From Verrucomicrobiota bacterium (GTDB taxonomy: Bacteria; Verrucomicrobiota; Kiritimatiellia; UBA8416; JAIOPI01), in NCBI GenBank assembly GCA_027620105.1, contig JAQCIA010000157.1, forward strand, positions 1 to 5,622: DNA of 5,622 nucleotides, written 5' to 3'. A program made the translations under genes and the position numbers. The notes under the pieces are model-generated. The model made no database searches and was not told the origin of the DNA. It saw only the letters and a list, made by a program, of their open reading frames with translations. Within the stretch, counting starts at the first letter, position 1. Each line of letters starts with the position of its first letter. Positions 5,440-5,622 of the stretch are shown here, one piece after another.

Positions 5440-5472
5440 GCAGGGGACCGGCAACCGCAGCAGGGGACCGGC
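5440..5472 (+). repeat. Tandem direct repeat GCAGGGGACCGGC
   Basis: Two exact 13-base copies start at 5440 and 5460, a period of 20 bases (about two helical turns). They lie in the spacer between the divergent membrane-protein and tRNA genes, so each copy would face the same side of the helix. The 11-base core GCAGGGGACCG occurs again at 3918-3928 inside the methyltransferase gene. Confidence 0.75.
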
Positions 5473-5483
5473 TTCCAGCGGAA

Positions 5484-5512
5484 TTGCACTCAAGGAAGGA
5501 TTCGGGTAATGT
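5484..5512 (+). promoter_or_regulatory. Possible promoter of the tRNA gene
   Basis: TTGCAC (5484-5489) and TAATGT (5507-5512) are separated by 17 bases. Transcription would begin near 5519, leaving about 25 bases of 5' leader for RNase P to remove before the mature tRNA at 5544. Each hexamer matches the consensus at only three positions. Confidence 0.3.
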
Positions 5513-5543
5513 CGTGCCTTCTGCCCGACGTTATCGCTTTTCC

Positions 5544-5620
5544 GCCCCGGTAGCTCAGCTGGACAGAGCAAGAGTTTCCTAAACTCTAGGTCGCGCGTTC
5601 AATTCGCGCCCGGGGCACCA
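5544..5620 (+). tRNA. tRNA-Arg (anticodon CCT)
   Basis: A complete 77-base cloverleaf with encoded CCA. The acceptor stem GCCCCGG (5544-5550) pairs with CCGGGGC (5610-5616), followed by discriminator A5617 and CCA 5618-5620. The D stem is GCTC/GAGC (5553-5556, 5566-5569) and its loop carries GG and A20-type A5563, as expected of arginine tRNAs. The anticodon stem AGAGT/ACTCT (5571-5575, 5583-5587) encloses loop TTCCTAA with anticodon CCT at 5578-5580. The T stem GCGCG/CGCGC (5593-5597, 5605-5609) encloses TTCAATT. All stems pair perfectly. It reads AGG codons. tRNA 3' ends often serve as integration sites, but the window stops two bases after this one. Confidence 0.96.
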
Positions 5621-5622
5621 TT

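Noticed and set aside
5328..5489. 54-residue N-terminal extension of the membrane protein
   Set aside because: The stretch is rich in Cys, Pro and Arg, contains the direct-repeat region at 5440-5472, and a good TGGAG site precedes the internal ATG at 5327.
5544..5622. Integration site of a mobile element at the tRNA 3' end
   Set aside because: The window ends two bases after the tRNA, and no second copy of its 3' end or any integrase gene is visible here.

Overview
This is a short, gene-dense, GC-rich bacterial window with no sign of mobile DNA. The small outer-surface-type lipoprotein and the uptake ABC transporter suggest a Gram-negative chromosome. The style of the small proteins, some weak Shine-Dalgarno sites, and an acidic lipoprotein sorting motif would fit the Verrucomicrobiota/Kiritimatiellota or another PVC/FCB-type lineage. 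That placement is an impression, not a proof.

Region 1 (1-2536, plus strand) is a probable vitamin B12 uptake and activation operon. It holds a BtuC/FecCD-type permease, its ATPase, and a PduO-type cob(I)alamin adenosyltransferase. The first two would move a corrinoid across the inner membrane. The third would turn it into the coenzyme form. The binding protein, outer-membrane receptor and any cobalamin riboswitch would lie upstream of the window.

Region 2 (2537-4158, plus strand) holds a 75-residue unrecognised protein with a helix-turn-helix-like pattern, then a 124-base gap rich in inverted repeats, then an RlmL-type THUMP/NPPY N2-guanine RNA methyltransferase. The gap carries a recognisable -10 element flanked by a perfect 7-bp inverted repeat, plus a perfect 8-bp hairpin further upstream. 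It is the most structured non-coding stretch in the window.

Region 3 (4183-5327, minus strand) is convergent with the methyltransferase. It holds a small lipoprotein with a PEGA-like beta domain and, upstream of it, a polytopic membrane protein with two copies of an acidic motif. Neither has an assigned function.

Region 4 (5328-5622) is a 216-base spacer with a 13-bp tandem direct repeat and a palindrome, followed by a complete tRNA-Arg(CCT) gene with encoded CCA that ends two bases before the window edge. No convincing intrinsic terminator (GC stem plus T-run) was found anywhere. No CRISPR array, IS element or phage gene is visible.
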